A DNA stretch of 26,913 nt from assembly GCA_003118195.1 (NCBI GenBank), contig BEXV01000011.1, positions 131,414 through 158,326 on the forward strand. Reading direction: 5' to 3'. Both the position numbers and the translations under genes were made by a program. This document shows, in pieces, positions 1 to 10,871 of the stretch. The DNA is from Hemicentrotus pulcherrimus (lineage: Eukaryota > Echinodermata > Echinoidea > Camarodonta > Strongylocentrotidae). Under the pieces are notes generated by a model, which worked only from the letters and a program-made list of their open reading frames with translations, was not told the DNA's origin and searched no databases. How positions within the stretch are numbered: the first letter of the stretch is position 1; the number at the start of each line of letters is the position of its first letter.

Positions 1-105
1 GAAGGCTTCAATCAAATGCTTTGGGGTGTACACAGTCCGATAGATTGCAGTATATTGACCCTACATTGTATAACAAATGCATGGATAAAACGTGAGAATC
101 AAAGA

Positions 106-140
106 CTAAAAATAAAAATAAAAATAAAAATAAAAATAAA
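106..140. repeat. (AAAAAT)n microsatellite
   Basis: A short run of the hexamer AAAAAT repeats about five times with no interruption. It is simple-sequence DNA and nothing coding overlaps it. Confidence 0.9.
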
Positions 141-300
141 TGTCAAGATCGAATATCTGCAATTAAGCAGGTTTTTGATCAATTAAGTGATCAAAAGCTT
201 ACGTGCGTTTGACCATTTTCTTCACGCTCACATATTCTGGAACACCCGTTGTCATGTCAGAGTTGAGAATTCTCGCACTTATATTGCTTGTTCAAGTTGA

Positions 301-348
301 TGTAGTAATAGAAGTAATAGTAGCAGCAGCAGTATTAGTAATACAATC

Positions 349-392
<44 letters not shown>

Positions 393-510
393 AAGTACTA
401 GTAGTAGTACTAGTAGTAGTAGTAGTAGTAGTAGTTGTTGTAGTTGTTGTAGCAGCATTAGTGGCAGTGGTAGTAGTAGTAAAAGTAATAATGGTAGTAA
501 TATATAGCAG
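301..510. repeat. Imperfect (GTA)n trinucleotide repeat
   Basis: GTA/TAG repeats run for about 200 bases. The core near 350-386 and 403-435 is nearly pure, and the edges decay into GCA, GTT and GGTA variants. Open frames on both strands here translate to poly-valine or poly-threonine and are products of the repeat, not genes. The pure core with degenerate flanks is the usual pattern of an ageing microsatellite. Confidence 0.95.
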
Positions 511-1078
511 CAACATTTGTTTTAAACACAAACACTGTCCATTGCTTTTGTTTGTACAATACAAATCCCTTTTGTTACATTATAGGATGTTTGTTTTCCC
601 CTCGCAAGGGCATTAGAATATAACATCATACTGATAGTTCAATTCCATAAACGGGATAACAGATGAGTGAAATTAATGCAGCTATGAAATCAATTACCTT
701 CAGGGGAAACAAATTCTTCCATCGCCAAACTCTTTAATGGTGAAGATGCTCCGATGGTTGATCACCGATCGGTGAATTACATTGTTAACGGTTTAAAACT
801 TTACATGGGATCCAATCACTATAGATTCCTATTCGTCATCATCATCTCATCATGAACTTTTCAAACATGTTTTATATTTAAAACTGATAAATACGTTAGA
901 TTTGAATTGACTTAATGAACCCTTTTTGTTTCATTTCTAATTTTTCACAATTTGTCCTTGCCCTGACAGGCTATTGATCCTCTTTATATTCCCCTCTAAG
1001 TAGAAAAGAAAAGTGATATCGGGTTTTTTCGCTCTTGTTATCAGACGTCATCCTGATCGCATCTTAACTCGTCCTCTG
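511..1078. other. AT-rich sequence with no recognised feature
   Basis: This stretch was read on both strands. I see no extended open frame, terminal inverted repeat, tRNA box or tandem array. Confidence 0.5.
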
Positions 1079-1156
1079 TTCTCGCCAAGGAATTAACCTT
1101 CTTGTCTTCTCCTTACCCCTTCTTCTCTTCTCGCAAAGGAATTAACCTCCTTGTCT
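1079..1156. repeat. 49-bp-period partial direct duplication
   Basis: A 29-base block beginning TTCTCGCCAAGGAATTAACC at 1079 recurs at 1128 as TTCTCGCAAAGGAATTAACC, with two differences over the block. The offset is 49 bases, so this is a small local tandem duplication next to a pyrimidine-rich spacer. No function is evident. Confidence 0.75.
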
Positions 1157-1299
1157 GGTTGCTTAGCCAAATCGGGACAGAAGGCTGGATGTTTGCCCTC
1201 CTCCACTCCAATTATACCATACTGACAAGATGGAAAAGGGCAAACATGAGAAGAAGGGTGCGATGTAAGAGGGCGTGAGCAGATCTTGTTCTCCAACAT

Positions 1300-1665
1300 G
1301 AGATTGAGAGATGCGAAAAGAAGAATGGGTCAAAAGAAGAAAGACATGGAGAGGTAAAGAGGGATAAAGAAAAAGAGTGAGCGAAGGAAAGAGCGAGAGA
1401 GGGGATGAGTAGAGAGAAAGAGAGAGTGAGAGGGGGTCGAGTGAGCGGAGAGATCGGGAGGGGTTATAGCGAGGGGGAGTAAGACACATGGGCAGAGAAA
1501 AGGGATAAGATATAAAGAGAGAGGAGGCGATATTATGTTCATGATGGCAGGGAAACAGAAAAAGAAAGGAGGAGAGAGAGTTATGGAAACAGACAGAAAG
1601 AAGATAGAAATTGGGAGAGCGGGAGAGAGAAAAAAAAGGAAGAAAGAGACAGTTGGGGTAAAGTG
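1300..1665. repeat. Long purine-rich (GA)n tract
   Basis: About 365 bases of the plus strand are almost entirely A and G, in irregular GA, GAAA and GAGG runs. The minus strand therefore shows long serine/leucine/proline-rich open frames, which reflect composition only. Such homopurine-homopyrimidine tracts can adopt triplex (H-DNA) structure in principle. Nothing here shows that this one does. Confidence 0.85.
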
Positions 1666-3130
1666 GAAAAGGTTTATGTTTTATCTGAAAGAACAATGAG
1701 CTATTTTTGATTGGCGTAGATCTATGTTAACAAGACAAATTGCTAAAAGCCATATTGAATTCGGCATCTCAAATTTAAAGTCTGGTTTGAATGCTGAATG
1801 TTGGTTATAGGAATAAGATATAAATCAGAACTAAAATTTGTGTTTCTGCTTGAAATTGTCCAAGTATCAGAAGATCTTTTTGGACTAGATTTTAAAAGAA
1901 AATACGTCGTCAAAACACTTATTTTTAATCGATGTGTTCTACTTTCAATTTGATCAGCTTCTCTCTCTCTCCCCCATTATGTCTTTTCCTCCTTTTTCTT
2001 TCCTCTGTATCTCATCTTTCTCACTCTGTCTTGTCTCGCACTATATGTGTTGTCTATTTTTTTTTCTTCGTTCTATTAAAGCGGAAATTAACATTTAAGA
2101 GCAAAAACGTAAAAATCATGGTTATGCGATGCTCTATTAAGCACTCGCTTCTCATTGGTATTCGTTTCTGAGAGTCAAGATGATAAAGAATAGATGAAAC
2201 AGGAGTTCTAGATAGACGGCGCCTGCAAAGGCCAGTTACTATTTGCGTCAGCAGGCGTCATGATATCCTAATGCTCGGAGACATAAATACATCGTTCATT
2301 ACAACATGAATGTTATCATTGGTTGTGCATAGCTTCCACGGTAGTGAGATGTCTTGGAGTCACCTACAATTAAATGCACTTATATCATTCATCAGACAAG
2401 GGAAATGAATCTTGACAGACCTGAGAATTTCTAGCGTGTTGAATTCATGTCATTTTGATGATAAGGTGAAACATTCTAATGGTTAATTTATAAAGATTTT
2501 TTTTTCTCCAAATTGAATAGATCTATCATGCCTCACAATGCCTTGAGATCTTTCTTAGTTGCAAAACATTATTTCGTTCTAGCAAATAGTTTAGCGCTAA
2601 TTGCTCTGAATCATTTTTTGAAAGGCTCAAAATGTTTTTTTTTAAATGGTACTCTACATTTTACTGGCTTTGATAATAAATACCACGAAACGCTTTATAC
2701 CGTGGGATACTTACAAAACATGCTGAATGTTGGTATATCATTTCTGGGCTTTCAAACATGGGGTATAGACAGTTCCATGTATCATATAACACTGGTACTT
2801 CGCCTGTTTTAAGCAATCCAGCAATGTATCGAGTCGACTTCATTATCATACCATTAAAGATGCTGTTCAAGGATTGTGCGAAAAAGAGAGAAGGGGAGTT
2901 CGAAGGGTAAATGGGTAGATGAAGTAAGATTCGATAGATATGAAATCGATAGTTTGCTGAGAGGATGAGCCAAAAGAAGTAGCAAGCTCTTTGTATATAT
3001 GACGGTATACCCCAAATATAACCGATAGGAGGGTGCCTCGGAAAGATTAGCTTTACCCTTTAAAGATTTTGTGTCAATAGTTCCGTATTTTTTTAACAAT
3101 GAACTATTACATAAAATACATAACTCTTGA
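1666..3130. other. Mostly unremarkable AT-rich DNA
   Basis: It contains a short pyrimidine-rich patch near 1958-2075 and a small imperfect hairpin near 2216-2258 (GACGGCGCCTGC against GCAGGCGTC). The open frame at 2513-2812 (99 codons) resembles no family I know and is no longer than chance at this composition. No mobile-element ends were found. Confidence 0.45.
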
Positions 3131-4690
3131 CAACTGTTTCTAAATGTTGGAATTTGCTTAAGTTTTTATTTCAATTCCCTTTTCATTTTCAGTCTTTTTT
3201 CTTCTTTTTTCATCAATTTTTCCATTTTCTTTTTTTCCCCTACTCTTATATCATGCATATTTTCCTCCATGTCTTTATGTTACTAATTCGGTTTGTTCAT
3301 GGTCGTCATAGCTATATATGGACGAAATGCACCATAAAGACGGTAGAGGCTTTATTTAACCACAATTCTCTTTTTTGGTGGACATACGTCATTTCCCTCG
3401 GATTTCACAGCATGAATACATTTTTTCCCCATTTTCTAATATACTGGATCGATATTTTTGTTGAATCCCTAAATGAAATATAATTGCTTTAACACCTGTA
3501 CTTCTATATTGGATAAGTGATTATTTACATCAGAATGTTTTTTTATTTTTATTTACATGAATGTCTTAATATATTATTTCGTGGACTTGAATTTACTCTC
3601 CATATTTTTGAAAGCGACAAATTAACCACAGATGCAGGACGTATCTAATTTCAGATGTTTCTACATCTCAACAGATTTACGGGAATGCAAAAAGGGATTG
3701 GCAAAGGTATCACTTCTTTCACTTCTTTCATTTCATGAGATCACTCGTTCCTAGGGCCAGCTCAGTCGAACTACTCTACTAAATTGATGGGTAAAGATCA
3801 GATTACCTCACTTTAACCTCCTATCCAACACAAGCTAGAGGCTATCAAACAGAAAGCTTGCTCTCGACGAGCTTCACACCTGTTAAACCATATCCCTTTC
3901 TAGAATATCTATGCCAATGTTGACAATAGTTTTTTTTTTACAGCGGGAGAAGTATCTTAGTCTATTATTGTATTCTTTGAAGATCACCGTTTCATTAACG
4001 GGAAAGATAACAGGTGTTTCAAATTTAAGTGTAACAGAGATTTAGAGGACTTTGTGTGTCATCCCATTAATTTTGTTCTAAGTGACAGGTAACGTCCAAT
4101 CAAATTGGTTTAATAAGAAAGATTGGGGAATTTTACAGCTGTCTCTGCTGTCAATATCCTGTCGGGATTAAAACTTTGGATCTATGTAAGATTTGCTATT
4201 TCTATCTGCCAGATCAATGACAGCAGCGCTTTCAAAGTAGTCGTCCCAAATAAATGTAAGGGAAGTTTGTCTTTAAAGAAGTATAAAAAACATTGTCTCA
4301 ATTGTCATTGATTCAAAGTTCTGTTTACACGCATCAGGTACGATGAGCAAACACACCCAATGCGTTATGATGTAACGAAGGTTCAAATACTCCGCGTTCG
4401 CTTCCTCTAACTGTGAAGATGGCCAACAAACTAATATATAACAAATTTTAAAAAATAGCAATTTTCATCAAACATGTCTGTGGTTCCACAAAATGAATCT
4501 CAGACATTTTTCTCTCTACAATGTTAAGATTAAAAAATCACATACAGTGTACATATTAATTGGTGTCGGAATGAATGTCTGAACATAACCTAGTACGTTT
4601 GTCAAGTTAATGATATCGTCACAAAACGATTTAAGAGACGAAAACGTTATCATACAGAAGTATTCTTTTATGCTACTATAATTATATACA
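3131..4690. other. T-rich then featureless AT-rich DNA
   Basis: Positions 3160-3240 are strongly T-rich and produce a phenylalanine-rich 118-codon open frame that I read as compositional. A small CACTTCTTT repeat sits near 3713-3730. The rest shows no domain-like peptide, terminal inverted repeats or RNA gene. Confidence 0.45.
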
Positions 4691-4800
4691 TATTTCATTT
4701 CATTTATTTTATTTAAGCACGAGGGCAGACCTCAGCCAGAGGACTGTTCTTTCGTACGGCCTTGCGTACGTACCAAAAGAATAAACAACGTCAACATATT
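4691..4800 (-). mobile_element. 3' tail of a truncated non-LTR retrotransposon (LINE)
   Basis: Read on the minus strand, a moderately GC-rich block (about 4800 down to 4716, including GGCTGAGGTCTGCCCTCGTG) is followed immediately by an A-rich tail of AAATAAAATAAATGAAATG units at 4715-4692. A unique 3' UTR block ending in a short A-rich repeat is the usual end of a LINE. No reverse-transcriptase coding sequence is attached, so this would be a severely 5'-truncated copy. I could not define the 5' boundary or a target duplication. A different A-tailed retroelement is the main alternative. Confidence 0.5.
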
Positions 4801-5162
4801 AAACATGTATACAATATAATGATACATTAAAGGGAAAGTTGAATTCTGTTTTCAGACCGCAAATGCCTTCAAAGTGCATGGTTATCATTTAAAGTGCCCT
4901 TTCAGAACCTAAAATTGCTATGAAATGTGTTAAATTTAGCCAATACGATCATACCAATTCAGCTCCACTTTAAAAAAATACGATGACCGTTGATTAATTA
5001 TCTAATTAATAATAACAGTACGTGAGCCGGTTAATTGTGGGTAATAATAAAAGTAACGCGAAAATGCCAACAAAAAAGCCAACATCGGCATTGGGTGAAA
5101 TACGACGGAAAAGGCATTATTTCGTTTTTTTCAACGGTTTTTTTTCATATTTTTCAAAATAT

Positions 5163-5577
5163 CTAATACATGTATCATCACGGGAACAGCCCATTAGAGC
5201 TTTACCCTAGTAGTTACAGTTTACTAGGGTGTTAGCTCATCAAATTCACACTCGATCCACTCGGCACTATGAACATGTCTGACAAAGAAAGCGGACAAAA
5301 TATACAGTTCCTCAGATATGTAGAACAGGAGACACATGCATATTCACCTGTTCTACACATTTTACATAATAGCAGTGAAGGGATGTTCGTTTGTCTACAT
5401 AAGGAACTGTATATTTTGTCCGATTTCTTTGTCTGTCATGTTCACAGTGCGGGTTTAACAAAATAATTGACATCATTTTGTGCCGTGTGCAAAGGTGCTA
5501 GGCAGAGTGTGAATTTTATGAGCAAATTTTCTAATGGAGTGTTTTCCTCATGTAATGTGTTGGTACACAAGTATTAG
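5163..5577. repeat. Imperfect inverted-repeat arms inside the TTAA MITE
   Basis: GCTCATCAAATTCACACTC at 5235-5253 pairs with GAGTGTGAATTTTATGAGC at 5505-5523 (18 of 19). Pairing continues outward more loosely (CCATTAGA against TCTAATGG, TCTAATAC against GTATTAGA) to about 5163 and 5577. A small extra block with a CCCTAGTA/TTACTAGGG mini-palindrome interrupts the left arm near 5203-5230. The arms may be an internal fold of the host MITE or a further nested element. I could not find a target duplication for them. Confidence 0.6.
5265..5449. mobile_element. CACTA-type palindromic MITE, copy 1 (185 bp, CGG duplication)
   Basis: The element starts CACTATGAACATG and its other end, read in reverse complement, is CACTGTGAACATG. 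A three-base duplication CGG lies immediately outside both ends (5262-5264 and 5450-5452). CACTA/CACTG termini with a 3-bp duplication fit the EnSpm/CACTA superfamily. Nearly the whole element folds on itself: the outer ~45 bases of each arm pair with few mismatches, and the centre pairs again around GTAGAACAGG. The inner part of the left arm is missing relative to the right arm. There is no transposase. The 65-codon open frame here is a consequence of the palindrome. It sits within the TTAA MITE and so inserted after it. Confidence 0.78.
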
Positions 5578-5970
5578 ACATCGTTATATTTCAGCCGTCT
5601 CTGAACAAATTTTGATCAAACCAAGAAGTTACTTGATCAAACAAAGATGAATTTGTCATTTAAATATTATATTCTTTCAAATTTAACACTCAGTCATTCA
5701 TTATCTCACAACAAAATATTTTGTGTAGTGCCCTCTGCAACAAAACTCAACTATCCCTTTAACATTTTGTATAAAAGACAAACCAGCAGAGTTTAATAGA
5801 AAAAATATAATTGCTATTTATTAGAGCGTTGAATATACACTATAATTTTAGCCTGAGGATGGTAAATTTCTTTCACTGATCGTCTTAATTGTTGACGTAA
5901 AGCGATGAATGTTTTCTAGTTATCAAATTATAATGGAATGTATGTCACAAGCAAAACGATTAATCAATAT

Positions 5971-6131
5971 CGCCTTCTAGCAATGAGGCCTGTTCCAACT
6001 GTCTGTGAACGCGATATTTACTATCACCCTCTAACAATGAGGACTGTTCCAACTGTCTGAGAACGCGATATTTGCTATCACCCTCTGGCAATGAGGCATG
6101 TTCCAACTGTCTGAGCACGCGGCACTTACTG
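5971..6131 (-). repeat. 54-bp minisatellite, three copies, open on the minus strand
   Basis: Units occupy 5971-6024, 6025-6078 and 6079-6131, each containing CAATGAGG..TGTTCCAACTGTCTG. The period is 54 bases, a multiple of three. Read on the minus strand, one frame is open from about 6146 to a stop at about 5963 and encodes an 18-residue repeat close to RQLEQxSLLEGDSKYRV. A partial fourth unit (SKCRV) lies at its start. By hand count about half of the differences between units are synonymous. There is no ATG in the frame. It may be a decayed exon or only a minisatellite that happens to be open. I do not recognise the peptide. Confidence 0.8.
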
Positions 6132-6802
6132 ATTAATGGGTCTTCTTAGACTGTCGAACTACGTGTAGAGAAATAGCAACTTTTCTCTCATTCCCTATGT
6201 TATAACATTCGGAGAAATGTTATTATACAATGGTTTCTGAGAAAAGGTGTATTATAAAGTTCTGTTTCGATCCAAGCAAGAAGGCTTTAGCCAAAATTTA
6301 TCCAGCTTTGGAGCTACAGGATTTGTCTTTCGTTTTAGGTCCCCAGTTTTCGTCCATGTGGTTTGGACCTCGACGTTTTATACCTCAGGATTCTAAGTTA
6401 TTATAACAACGAAGTATCTGCATTCTGAAGAAAAAGAAAAAGGGTTTGCAAAAAACAGAACAAAATCCTTTGTGAACCCTTTTGTAATTCGTTTTTTCAG
6501 AATACAGACACTTCCTTGACATTAGATGTTGAGAGAATGCCATTCTCCCAAATTTAGTATAGGTATTGATATTATTGTATCTACTTACCAGCCTTTTCTT
6601 TAGAAATTGTTCCCCTTTTATTAGCGGTTGTAAAAGAGAAAGTCTTAAGACTATATGACGAACCTGGTTTAAAAGTTAGTCTAGCCTGTAAGTGCCATTC
6701 AAGGTCAATCTCATGACGTTAGTAATTATATCTGATCGAAACACGTCCAAAAGGGGGCAATTATATACACATTTCATTTTTCATTTCAATCACCAAGTTT
6801 TT

Positions 6803-6803
<1 letters not shown>
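6132..6803. other. No recognised feature
   Basis: AT-rich sequence with no open frame of note, no terminal inverted repeats and no tandem array that I can see. Confidence 0.45.
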
Positions 6804-6841
<38 letters not shown>

Positions 6842-6846
6842 CTCTC
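6804..6846. repeat. (CT)n microsatellite
   Basis: A CT run of about 34 bases followed by CTAT/CTCT variants. The serine/leucine repeat in the overlapping open frame is repeat-derived. Confidence 0.95.
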
Positions 6847-6849
6847 CTT

Positions 6850-8340
6850 CCATACATTCTTTCCAATTCCTTCCTGTCCTGACTGAAGTGTCTGAAATTT
6901 GAAAACAGCATGAATCTTTACAATGGTTCAGAGTGCGAAGAAATGTGAGGACTGGAAAGGAAATAAGAATGAGCAATTGAAACAGATTCCATTCATCAAG
7001 TCGTGCTGGGAAAGGATACGCCTGGGGTCTACAAATCGACCATTTCAATTCATCGCAAGGGAAGCTGCTAATGGAATGACAGTTTAAAACATCATGCTGG
7101 ATCTATCATGAATCTTGTGTGCTGTCATGCTCGTATTTCTTTCATCTTTTTAATTTTATTCAATAATCGACAGGTTTTCTATGTTTTGCGTGCGAATAAT
7201 ATTAATTTTCCGATTTATTATATGACATTACGAATAAAAGTTATTAGGAAATGTATTTTTTAATTATTTATTAGTTCTTTATTAGTCCATCGTACATGAC
7301 ATTTTCCAAACAAATCGACTGCTGTTTTAAAAGCAACTTTCCGTTGTTATTGCGTTATTCCAACAAGGGAAAATCAAAATGATCAAGCACATGAATCAAC
7401 ATGATATTTTAATGTAAGAAAAAGTGTGAATCACTTCTTTAAATTATATGTGCATAAGAGTAATCCATGCCGGGGTAAGTGTTGAAAAAAACAGTTCTGC
7501 CGCATTCTGCTCTCAGAAAAATATAAACCAAACCTTAAAATGTCGTCATTGCACATTGTCTCAGAAGCGACCGATGAGTGATACCATGAGGAAATAAAGG
7601 TAAGAAAGGTAACAAAAAGCACTTCGATACTCTAGAATTTGAAAGTTAAACAGTATGGCTAATTATATCAGCGCCTTCATAGTCCAGGACGAAACAAAAT
7701 CACCACTCCCTTACATGACCGAGGATATGTGTGGACGGAATACTTGTGGCAATAGTCTCACAGTTGTAATTTCTAAGGGGTTTTTCCTCTAATTTTACGT
7801 CTGGTTCAAGACTTTTTAAGGGCCTAAGTCGCCCATCGTAGTTCAATTCCAAGTCTTAAATATTACAATACAAATGAATTTTAGAGCAACCAGTGGCATG
7901 AATGGGCTGCCATAGTTCAAGTCCAACTTAAGTCGATCGTAGCCCCTCTACTATATAGGGTAGATATGAACATGTTGTTTTTTTATCATTCAATGGGATG
8001 ACGTTTAGTGACAATATCCTCGGTTTTAACATACGTTAAAAACGATTCCTATGTGATAAGCTATGTACATTTGAAATGAAATGTATATCAGAAATTATTG
8101 CTAAATTGTCATCCTACGGGTTGTAATATTTTTGATGGTGCTTAATTGATCGTTTATAAAGATTCAAAGAAATATTAATTAAAATCCATCAGTCAATTTA
8201 CAGTTTATGTCAAGGCAACAAACCAATGAAAGATACTTCATGTCTGTTTCATTCATTCATATCTTTACTTTACAAATCGGATTAATCAACATGGAGGTTA
8301 TGACAAACTTTGTTTTTGAGATTGGTGGCGATTAAGACGT
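6850..8340. other. No recognised feature
   Basis: Unremarkable AT-rich DNA. A weak direct similarity (CATCGTAGTTCAATTCCAA near 7834 and CATAGTTCAAGTCCAA near 7912) was noted, but it is too short and diverged to classify. No coding or RNA signal. Confidence 0.4.
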
Positions 8341-8343
8341 CTT

Positions 8344-8655
8344 GATGACGAATAGAGAAAGAGCGGGAGAAAGAAAGTGAGACAGAGTGAGAGGAGGATA
8401 GGGAGAAAGAAAGAGAGAGGAAGAGAGCGGGGAGGAGAAAGAAAAGGAGGGGAGGGAGAGAGTGAGAGAGAAAGAGAAAATAAGAGAAGGGAGAGGGGGA
8501 GATAAAGATCAAGGTAGGGATAGAGAGAGAGAGAAAGAGAGTGAGAGAGAGATAAGAGAGAGAGAGAGAGAGAGAGTGAGAGGAAGGAAAAAACAAGGAG
8601 GGAGAGAAAGAGAGAATATAAGGAATTGAAGGATAGAACGAGAGCAAAAGAAAGA
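8344..8655. repeat. Long purine-rich (GA)n tract
   Basis: About 310 bases of the plus strand are nearly all purine, with pure GA runs near 8523-8578. Two long minus-strand open frames (136 and 150 codons) are serine/leucine/phenylalanine repeats produced by this composition and are not genes. It resembles the tract at 1300-1665, but I see no specific shared order that would make them duplicates. Confidence 0.9.
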
Positions 8656-8659
8656 ACGA

Positions 8660-9795
8660 TGGATGATCTTTCAGACGTCGGTTTCGGTTCACTAAATGGA
8701 ATACTGAGTGCTCTGTCGGTGAGAACTTGAAGAATTTGTGAGTTTGTCATGAGAGAACGTAACCGATAACATTCGATGGATAATTTACAAGGCCAAGGGG
8801 TACACGAGGTGGCACGTTACACGACACTACCATGTTTTTCGGAGACCATTACCTTTATTTCATTTAAAACAAGATGGCAACAGTAACATAAGTATCAACA
8901 TTTCATATAAATGCGAACTTCAGATTGCATTATATTCGAGTAAGTCTTCTAAGAATATATTCTAACAAATAAAATAATGAAAAGAATTGGTGATGAACTG
9001 ATAATCCTACACATTTTTATATCGTTAATGAGACTAAGGTCACTTCTGCTCACCCCTTACCTTAATGATTAATTGTGACAATGATATGAAGAGCTTTTAG
9101 ATAATTAAGTATTTATTAAGTAGGGGCGATTTTAAAGGAATCCGATTGGAACTCTACTCGATGCAATTTAAGCATCACTTAAGGGGAAATGTATATGTGT
9201 TCCACTGTTGAAAAAGTCTTTGAGAAAAGTAAACATTTTGTAGCCCAATAGACGAGTCGCTAAATGTGGGATATAATAACTTACGGCGTTAATTCTGATG
9301 TATTGTTTTTTATTTCATTCAGAGAAGAAAAAACGGTGACTGAATGCCCTCATCAAGGCAGTCATGGTAGGTTTACTTAAGATGTAATCCAAATCGGTAA
9401 GTGACGATGGCAATCCTTGTTTTATCTCACATGTTCTTCCGTTACAATGCATTATCGTTGATTTAACCACTGACATACAGGTTTATCAAATGTCTCTTGA
9501 TGTTGATGACCTATGAGGTTGAGCATCCCAGTGGAGTGTGAGGTCTTCAAGGCATCTGAAACTGATCTTGTAAATCATCGTCCATAGGCATGTTACCACT
9601 CTGTCTATAAAGTCTGTTTATCTGACTGGTTAGAGCAATACTAATAATGCGTATGATGTTAAACTAACTGTAAGGGATAAAACAATAATATTGTTATTCA
9701 GAGTTATGAATCTTGTAATTATGTACACAAATGTACATGTAATTTCTATCTCAAGAACTTGTTTTAGTTATTGATACAAAGACCTGTTACTCTTG
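8660..9795. other. No recognised feature
   Basis: AT-rich sequence on both strands without domain-like frames, inverted termini or tandem repeats. Confidence 0.45.
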
Positions 9796-9819
9796 CTCTC
9801 TCTCTCTCTCTCTCTCTCT
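9796..9819. repeat. (CT)n microsatellite
   Basis: A short pure CT run within a pyrimidine-rich context that continues loosely toward 10010. Confidence 0.9.
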
Positions 9820-10871
9820 GTCACCATATTCCCTCTTCGAATGCTATCATGTTTCTTTGTCTTTGTCTCGCTTTGTCTGCTATTGTCTACATAATTTATA
9901 ATTATCATATCTCCCTTTTCCCCCTTTATCTATATGTTCCAATATTTATGTCTAGAGTCGAATTCTCCTTATTCTTTCATCTTCTTCATCTTCTTTTTGT
10001 TTTTCACTCAATCACATCGCTTCGACATCAAAAAACTTAACCTATCCAGAATAATAAAAAACATATACTTTTCGGTCACTCAGTGAAAGGGACCGACCGT
10101 CCTTAGGGATCCATCCATGGTAGTAACATGATATATCGGCACATCAATGCCCCTCGATAACACTTTATTTCGTTTTCATATTTCCATTTTTGGTCTTCAT
10201 TATGTTACTTGAAAGCCTAATTACGTCATCGCCTCCACCTTTTCGTTATCAAATCAAATGAGTCTTTTAACGAAAATTCAAAGACCATTAAATACTAAAA
10301 ATTGATGATCGATCAATTTGGGGCTTTGAAAGCGCTCTTCTTGAAATTCAACTGAACTTTGTATTTTAGTTTATGCACATCATGACCCGTTGTTGTTTCA
10401 TGATAAAATATTATGTGACATGCTTCATTTTGTTTATATTCTGAATCTGGTTTATTTCGATTACCTTATATCGCTAATTTGTATTTTATGCACATTTTCA
10501 ATAACATTTGAAAGGCTATCATTCTAAGCCATGAATCAGTGTAGGAAGATTTGCAGTTTATTACGGCTATCATATCTGTGTGGTGATGAATCAATTTTGA
10601 ATAATACATGAAACGCGCATGAGCATGATTGGCATTCACACGGTAGTGACCATGGTGACAGGTTAAGTGTGATATCTAGGATCAATGGCCGAAATATATA
10701 TCATCGGTCTAGAGTTCTCATCTGTCAAACCTGTCAAAAGTGACAGGCTGCCCTTTCAACAACACATACACATAGTCCATACCAACAATGTGTTTGAATA
10801 CGTGATAGAACTCACCAGGGATTCCATCTGTCCATAGCAGGTGACAATGGTAGACGAAGACAATGAAGGGA
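9820..10871. other. No recognised gene
   Basis: Pyrimidine-rich to about 10010, then AT-rich. A 49-residue minus-strand open segment (10718-10866) contains the peptide CHLLWTDGIPGEFYHVF and a GTGAGT donor-like hexamer. I cannot assign it to a family, so it is not annotated as an exon. Confidence 0.4.

Larger units (their letters stand above)
4827..5762. mobile_element. TTAA-flanked MITE (piggyBac-like), disrupted
   Basis: The left end reads TTAA-AGGGAAAGTTGAATT (TTAA at 4827-4830). The right end is the reverse complement of TTAA-AGGGATAGTTGAGTT (TTAA at 5759-5762). The terminal repeats match at 13 of 15 bases, and a TTAA duplication is the hallmark of piggyBac-type transposition. The interior (4831-5758, 928 bp) has no transposase-like frame, so the element is non-autonomous. 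It contains a second, imperfect pair of inverted arms and a later CACTA-type insertion, listed separately. Superfamily assignment rests on the target site and terminal repeats only. Confidence 0.7.

Noticed and set aside
2513..2870. Overlapping 99-codon (plus) and 69-codon (minus) frames
   Set aside because: Neither resembles a known family. The lengths are within chance expectation, and no splice signals or neighbouring exons support them.
10718..10866. Minus-strand segment with peptide CHLLWTDGIPGEFYHVF and a GTGAGT donor-like hexamer
   Set aside because: It looked exon-like, but it is short, its upstream side is SINE sequence, and I cannot match it to a family. BLASTX would decide.
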